NCBI RefSeq assembly: GCF_000158955.1
Contig: NZ_GG657757.1
Coordinates: 1,335,560 to 1,399,559, forward strand
DNA length: 64,000 nt
Source of the DNA: Streptomyces viridochromogenes DSM 40736
Lineage (GTDB): Bacteria; Actinomycetota; Actinomycetes; Streptomycetales; Streptomycetaceae
Reading direction: 5' to 3'
Positions 60,670 to 64,000 of this stretch are shown here, in pieces. Below the pieces are notes generated by a model, which was not told the origin of the DNA, ran no database searches, and was given only the letters and a program-made list of their open reading frames with translations. How positions within the stretch are numbered: the stretch's first letter is position 1; each line of letters starts with the position of its first letter. Made by a program: the position numbers and the translations under genes.

Positions 60670-61218
60670 TCAGTGAGCCGCGTCGCTCCCTCTGACGCCG
60701 TCGAGCCGGGCGAGCACCTCGCGCGGCTCGATCCCGGCCCGACCGAGCACCTCGACGGCGCGCGCCTGCCGGTCCACGAGGATCGCCGCGAGCAGGTCGG
60801 CCGCACGGGCCGGTCCGCCGTGCCGGGCGGCGCGTTCGCAGGCGTACTCCATCGCCGTCGCGGCCAGCGGCGAGAAGCCCGCTGTCTCCTTCACAGAGGG
60901 GTCCGCCGGCACGGGAACGGCACCGGAGTCCTCGACACCGCTCTGCCAGCGCAGGCCGTACCCGATGCTGCGCTGGACGAGATAGCCGAGCAGCCGAGCG
61001 AGCTGCGGTCCGTCACCGACGGCGATGCGCGCCTCGGGGTCGGACTCCAGCAGCGAGTGGAGCAGATGGGCGGTGTCGATCTGCCGGTCCCCGTCCCTGA
61101 CCGCCCGGCGACGGGCACCTCCGATCACCGATGCCAGCTCGGCACTGAGCCTGGCATCGTTCTCCGCGCGGTGGATGCCGTGCTCATGGGCCGACTGCCG
61201 GGGAATCGAGGGTTGCAC
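60670..61218 (-). CDS. Clp N-terminal-domain protein
   Basis: 182 residues, two Clp-N repeats (IDTAHLLHSLLESDPEARIA and ARAADLLAAILVDRQARAVE) without any AAA+ domain. Resembles the ClpC adaptor-type N-domains and small stand-alone Clp-N proteins; may bind peptides or Clp. Start at GTG 61218 is chosen from the VQPSIPRQSAHEHG N-terminus; GTG at 61227 and ATG at 61254 are alternatives. Confidence 0.78.
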   Translation of the reverse strand: MQPSIPRQSAHEHGIHRAENDARLSAELASVIGGARRRAVRDGDRQIDTAHLLHSLLESDPEARIAVGDGPQLARLLGYLVQRSIGYGLRWQSGVEDSGAVPVPADPSVKETAGFSPLAATAMEYACERAARHGGPARAADLLAAILVDRQARAVEVLGRAGIEPREVLARLDGVRGSDAAH

Positions 61219-61360
61219 ACCCCTCACCCCATCAGTCCCGAGAGCCCGGGTCATCCTCGGAGCGAAGCATTTTCGCGTCCCACAGGAAGTGGACTTCGCC
61301 GACCGGAATCTCCTCCCTACGGAGGAGATCAGGCCGTTGCGCCCCAGGCCACCCACACTT

Positions 61361-61375
61361 CTGACTGTTCGTCAG
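61361..61375. promoter_or_regulatory. CTGAC-N5-GTCAG palindrome before the SRPBCC gene
   Basis: A perfect 5+5 inverted repeat in an AT-richer patch, 67 bases before the ATG at 61442. Same core and spacing as the site at 54771-54787. Confidence 0.6.
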
Positions 61376-61441
61376 TATTGAACATTGCGACTCCTCCGGC
61401 TACGTTCCGCGACACCCAGCCCGACACAAAGAGGTGTTCGC

Positions 61442-61870
61442 ATGGCCGAAGTCAGCGCGGAGGCACGCATCGGGGCACCGGCCGAGAAGGTGTGGGCCCA
61501 GCTCACCGACTGGCCCGCGTACGGCGAGTGGAACGCGACGCACACCAGCTTCCCGTCGGGCGGCCCCGAGCCCCTCGAAGTGGGAGCCACGTTCCAGGAG
61601 AACATGAGACTCATGAACTTCCCGGCCGAGGTGGAGTGGACCGTCGAGGAGCTGGAACCGGCCCGGGTGCTCGCCATCCGCGGCAAGGGCCCGATGGGCG
61701 TGACCGTGGCGACGCGCTACACCCTCACCCCGGACGGCACGGCGACGACGGTCCGCATCGACGGCGAGTTCACGGGCGCGGCGGTGTCGCTGATGGCGGG
61801 CAAGCTCAAGGACTCGGGCACGGCGGCCCTGCAGGAGTCGCTGCGCAAGCTCGACGGGCTGGTGACCTGA
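61442..61870 (+). CDS. SRPBCC-family protein
   Basis: 142 residues with the START-like helix-grip fold: AEARIGAPAEKVWAQLTDWP, then VEELEPARVLAIRGKGPMGV and a long C-terminal helix. Binds a hydrophobic ligand; members include polyketide cyclases, Aha1-like and carrier proteins. Function unknown. No aromatic-pathway genes adjoin it. Confidence 0.85.
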   Translation: MAEVSAEARIGAPAEKVWAQLTDWPAYGEWNATHTSFPSGGPEPLEVGATFQENMRLMNFPAEVEWTVEELEPARVLAIRGKGPMGVTVATRYTLTPDGTATTVRIDGEFTGAAVSLMAGKLKDSGTAALQESLRKLDGLVT

Positions 61871-61886
61871 CCGGCCGGAACACCGA

Positions 61887-61914
61887 GGCGCCCCCGGATC
61901 GCTCCAGGGGCGCC
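61887..61914. terminator. Hairpin between convergent SRPBCC and PadR genes
   Basis: GGCGCCCC-N12-GGGGCGCC perfect 8-base stem in the 66-base convergent gap. Confidence 0.6.
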
Positions 61915-61936
61915 CGTCCCACGAGGGGGATGAACC

Positions 61937-62578
61937 TCAGTCCTCGTCGGCGAGGATCAGATACAGCTTCTTGCGGGCTTCGTTGATGACGCCGAGCGCC
62001 TTCTCCCGCTGTTCCTTGCTGCCGGTCTTCCAGACCTGCCCGAAGGCCTCCATGAGCCCGAAGCCGGCCTGGCGGATCTCGCCGAGGGCCTCCCAGTCGA
62101 CCCCACGGGAGGCCTCCTCCCAGGGCGCCTCGGGCCCCTCCTCGGCCGCCGCGCGTCCCGCCTCGGTGAGCGAGAACAGCTTCTTGCCGCCCTCGGACTC
62201 GCTGATGATCAGCCCTTCGTCCTCCAGCAGCTGGAGGGTGGGATACACCGAGCCCGGACTGGGCTTCCACGCCCCGCCGCTGCGCTCGGCGATCTCCTGG
62301 ATCATCTCGTAGCCGTGCATCGGCCGGTCCTTCAACAGGGCCAGGATCGATGCCCGTACATCACCGCGCCGCGCCCTTCCCCTGGGCCCGCCACGCCCTC
62401 GGCCGCCCCAGGGGCCGGGACCGAAGCCCGGGCCACCGGGCCCGCCCCAGCCGGGGCCGCCGGGACCGCCCGGGCCGAAGGGACCGAAGGCAGCACGCAG
62501 CCCCTCGAAACCGCCCCGGCCGTGCCGCGGTCCGCCGTGTCCGTGTCCATGTCCGTGCTCAAAACCATGGGTGCGCAT
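61937..62578 (-). CDS. PadR-family regulator with Gly/His/Pro-rich N-terminus
   Basis: 213 residues. The first ~75 residues are low complexity (HGHGHGHGGPRHGRGG, then GGPGGPGWGGPGGPG), followed by the PadR winged helix: ILALLKDRPMHGYEMIQEIA, PSPGSVYPTLQLLEDEGLI. A C-terminal dimerisation helix is present. The His-rich part could bind metal. Divergent from a methyltransferase gene with a CGATATATCG palindrome between. GGAGAG precedes the ATG at 62578. Confidence 0.88.
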   Translation of the reverse strand: MRTHGFEHGHGHGHGGPRHGRGGFEGLRAAFGPFGPGGPGGPGWGGPGGPGFGPGPWGGRGRGGPRGRARRGDVRASILALLKDRPMHGYEMIQEIAERSGGAWKPSPGSVYPTLQLLEDEGLIISESEGGKKLFSLTEAGRAAAEEGPEAPWEEASRGVDWEALGEIRQAGFGLMEAFGQVWKTGSKEQREKALGVINEARKKLYLILADED

Positions 62579-62623
62579 CGCAACCACTCTCCATTCCATC
62601 GTTGATCTGTCGCGATACCTCAA

Positions 62624-62633
62624 CGATATATCG
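62624..62633. promoter_or_regulatory. CGATATATCG palindrome, probable PadR operator
   Basis: A perfect 10-base palindrome with a CGATA half-site 11 bases to the left (62613-62617), 46 bases before the PadR start. Confidence 0.6.
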
Positions 62634-62732
62634 GAACAGTTGCCCAGACAAGACTGGATCCGCAGCCGCTTGTGTCCTGTGACAGCGAAATCTCGTTCGA
62701 TTGCCGCTGAACCGCGGCTCTAGGCTGTCGCG

Positions 62733-63581
62733 GTGACTGATGAGCAGGAGCGGGTGCGGCCGTCGGGAGTCTGGGCCACCGCGGTGGGGGTGGCCCGGGT
62801 GCGGGCGCTGGAGACCGAGCGGGAGAACGCGCTGTTCCGCGACCCACTGGCACAGGCCTTCGCCACCGCCGGCGGCCTGTGGCCCTCCTCGCCGCCGCCC
62901 GATGACGAGGCCGCGCGACGCCGCCGGCCGGCCGTGTCGTTCTCCATCGTCATCAGGACGAAGTTCCTCGACGACCTGTTGCGGCAGGCCTCCGCGTCGG
63001 GTGTCCGGCAGGTCGTGCTGCTCGGCGCCGGCATGGACACCCGGGCCTTCCGGATGGACTGGCCCGAGGGCACCCGGCTGTTCGAGGTCGACACCGCCGC
63101 GCCCCTGGACTTCAAGGCTTCGGTGCTGCGCCAGGAGCGGGCCGTCGCACGCTGCGAGCGGATCACCGTCCCGGTGGACCTGCGTGAGGACTGGCCGGGC
63201 GCGCTGGCCGCCGCGGGGCACGACCCGGCGGTGCCGACCGCATGGATCGCCGAAGGACTACTGATCTATCTGACCGAGGACGCGGTGGAGCTACTGCTGG
63301 CCCGGATCGGCGCGCAGTCGGCGGCAGGCAGTCGGATGGGGCTGACCTTGGGCTCGCGCGGCGTGATCGAGCGCTTCGGCGCGCACGCCGAGCCGGGATC
63401 GGCGGCGTCCATGTGGGTCTCGGAGATGCCCGACGACCCGGTGGGCTGGCTGGCCGGGCACGGCTGGGAGGCCGGCAGCCACACCCTGCGCGAGCGCGCT
63501 GCCGCCTACGGCCGCCCGATCAGCACCCCTGCGCAGCGCGAGGAGCGGCCCGGCGGACTGATCTCGGCGGTCCGCCGGTAG
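62733..63581 (+). CDS. Class I SAM-dependent methyltransferase (PPM1/TIGR00027 type)
   Basis: 282 residues. The nucleotide-binding VVLLGAGMDTRAFRM and FEVD loop mark the LCMT/PPM-like family, typically carboxyl-methyltransferases. RTKFLDDLL precedes it as in this group, which is expanded in actinobacteria. Probably controlled by the divergent PadR. Substrate unknown. GTG start. Confidence 0.85.
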   Translation: MTDEQERVRPSGVWATAVGVARVRALETERENALFRDPLAQAFATAGGLWPSSPPPDDEAARRRRPAVSFSIVIRTKFLDDLLRQASASGVRQVVLLGAGMDTRAFRMDWPEGTRLFEVDTAAPLDFKASVLRQERAVARCERITVPVDLREDWPGALAAAGHDPAVPTAWIAEGLLIYLTEDAVELLLARIGAQSAAGSRMGLTLGSRGVIERFGAHAEPGSAASMWVSEMPDDPVGWLAGHGWEAGSHTLRERAAAYGRPISTPAQREERPGGLISAVRR

Positions 63582-63666
63582 AGCGCCTTGGCCGGCCGGC
63601 AAAACCGGGCCAGTACTCGCGAATTGGCCTTGGCCCGCGACTTCACGGCGCCTCTAGCGTCTGGGC

Positions 63667-64000
63667 ATGCGGATTCGAATCGTCGACGCCTTCACCGAGC
63701 GCCCCTTCTCCGGCAACCCGGCGGGAGTGCTGCTCCTGCACGACGCGGACGCCTTCCCGGACGACAGCCGGCTCCAGAACATCGCCCTGGAGGTCAACCA
63801 CGCCGAGACGGCCTTCGCCCACCCCCTCCCCGAGGGCGGCGAGGCCGACTGGGCACTGCGCTGGTTCACGCCGGCCGCCGAGGTCGCCATGTGCGGCCAC
63901 GCGACCCTGGCCACCGCCCACGTCCTGCACACCACCGGCGCCCACGAGGGCCCGGTGCGGTTCGCCACCCGCAGTGGCGTCCTCGTCGCCACACCCACCG
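63667..64000 (+). CDS. PhzF-family isomerase, 3' part outside the window
   Basis: The first 111 residues are present; the window ends inside the gene. MRIRIVDAFTERPFSGNPAG, the catalytic Glu47 in NHAETAF, and the MCGHATLATAHVL motif are typical of PhzF/diaminopimelate-epimerase-fold proteins. PhzF of phenazine clusters isomerises dihydro-hydroxyanthranilate, but stand-alone homologues in Streptomyces have other, mostly unknown substrates. Confidence 0.88.
   Translation, partial: MRIRIVDAFTERPFSGNPAGVLLLHDADAFPDDSRLQNIALEVNHAETAFAHPLPEGGEADWALRWFTPAAEVAMCGHATLATAHVLHTTGAHEGPVRFATRSGVLVATPT

Overview
The window is chromosomal DNA from a Streptomyces or close relative. Evidence: about 70 % G+C with near-saturated G/C at third codon positions, many GTG starts and 4-base overlaps (ATGA, GTGA), rare TTA codons, and a third elongation factor Tu (tuf3) next to transporters, one-component regulators and hypothetical genes typical of the genus. 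No tRNA, rRNA, insertion sequence, integrase or CRISPR array was seen.

Layout. (1) 1-11186 looks like the right part of a specialised-metabolite cluster: an unidentified partial gene, an alpha-toroid prenyltransferase/squalene-oxidase-repeat protein, an N-terminal-proline tautomerase-like protein, a carrier protein, a short adenylating enzyme, an amidase (frameshifted here), a small unknown protein, a short class II DAHP synthase, an aldo/keto reductase, an SDR, then a divergent MarR regulator and 14-TM exporter. The genes suggest a shikimate-derived acid activated onto a carrier protein; the product is unknown. (2) 11541-13956 is housekeeping, including a Cys-free cysteinyl-tRNA-synthetase-like protein. 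(3) 14054-17145 is a cobalamin importer (btuF-btuC-btuD) behind a cobalamin riboswitch. (4) 17230-24844 holds a CoA-binding protein, a PobA-type hydroxylase, ArsR + zinc-type CDF exporter, YbaK, an XRE-cupin/DMT transporter pair, two left-handed beta-helix proteins and a DedA protein. (5) 24916-35739 holds phosphoketolase, a sigma-like/zinc-finger/TM/ricin-lectin fusion, a galU-type gene, an MFS protein and tuf3 with a structured leader. (6) 36070-46668 holds membrane proteins, a thiolase with HxlR, uppP (frameshifted), lnt, an FAD monooxygenase with its TetR and operators. (7) 46679-64000 holds ung, a peptide-binding lipoprotein, two FabG-like SDRs, a HipA-like kinase with DUF3037, a Rieske lipoprotein, LysR/EamA, MocR/PPOX, Clp-N, SRPBCC, PadR, a methyltransferase and a truncated PhzF.

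Many genes sit in divergent regulator-target pairs whose intergenic gap carries a palindrome (MarR/MFS, ArsR/CDF, XRE/DMT, HxlR/thiolase, TetR/monooxygenase, LysR/EamA, MocR/PPOX, PadR). Three genes (the partial gene at the left edge, the amidase, uppP) contain +1 frameshifts, four in all, each next to a doubled base; these look like base-calling or assembly errors rather than decay, so gene models here should be read with that in mind.
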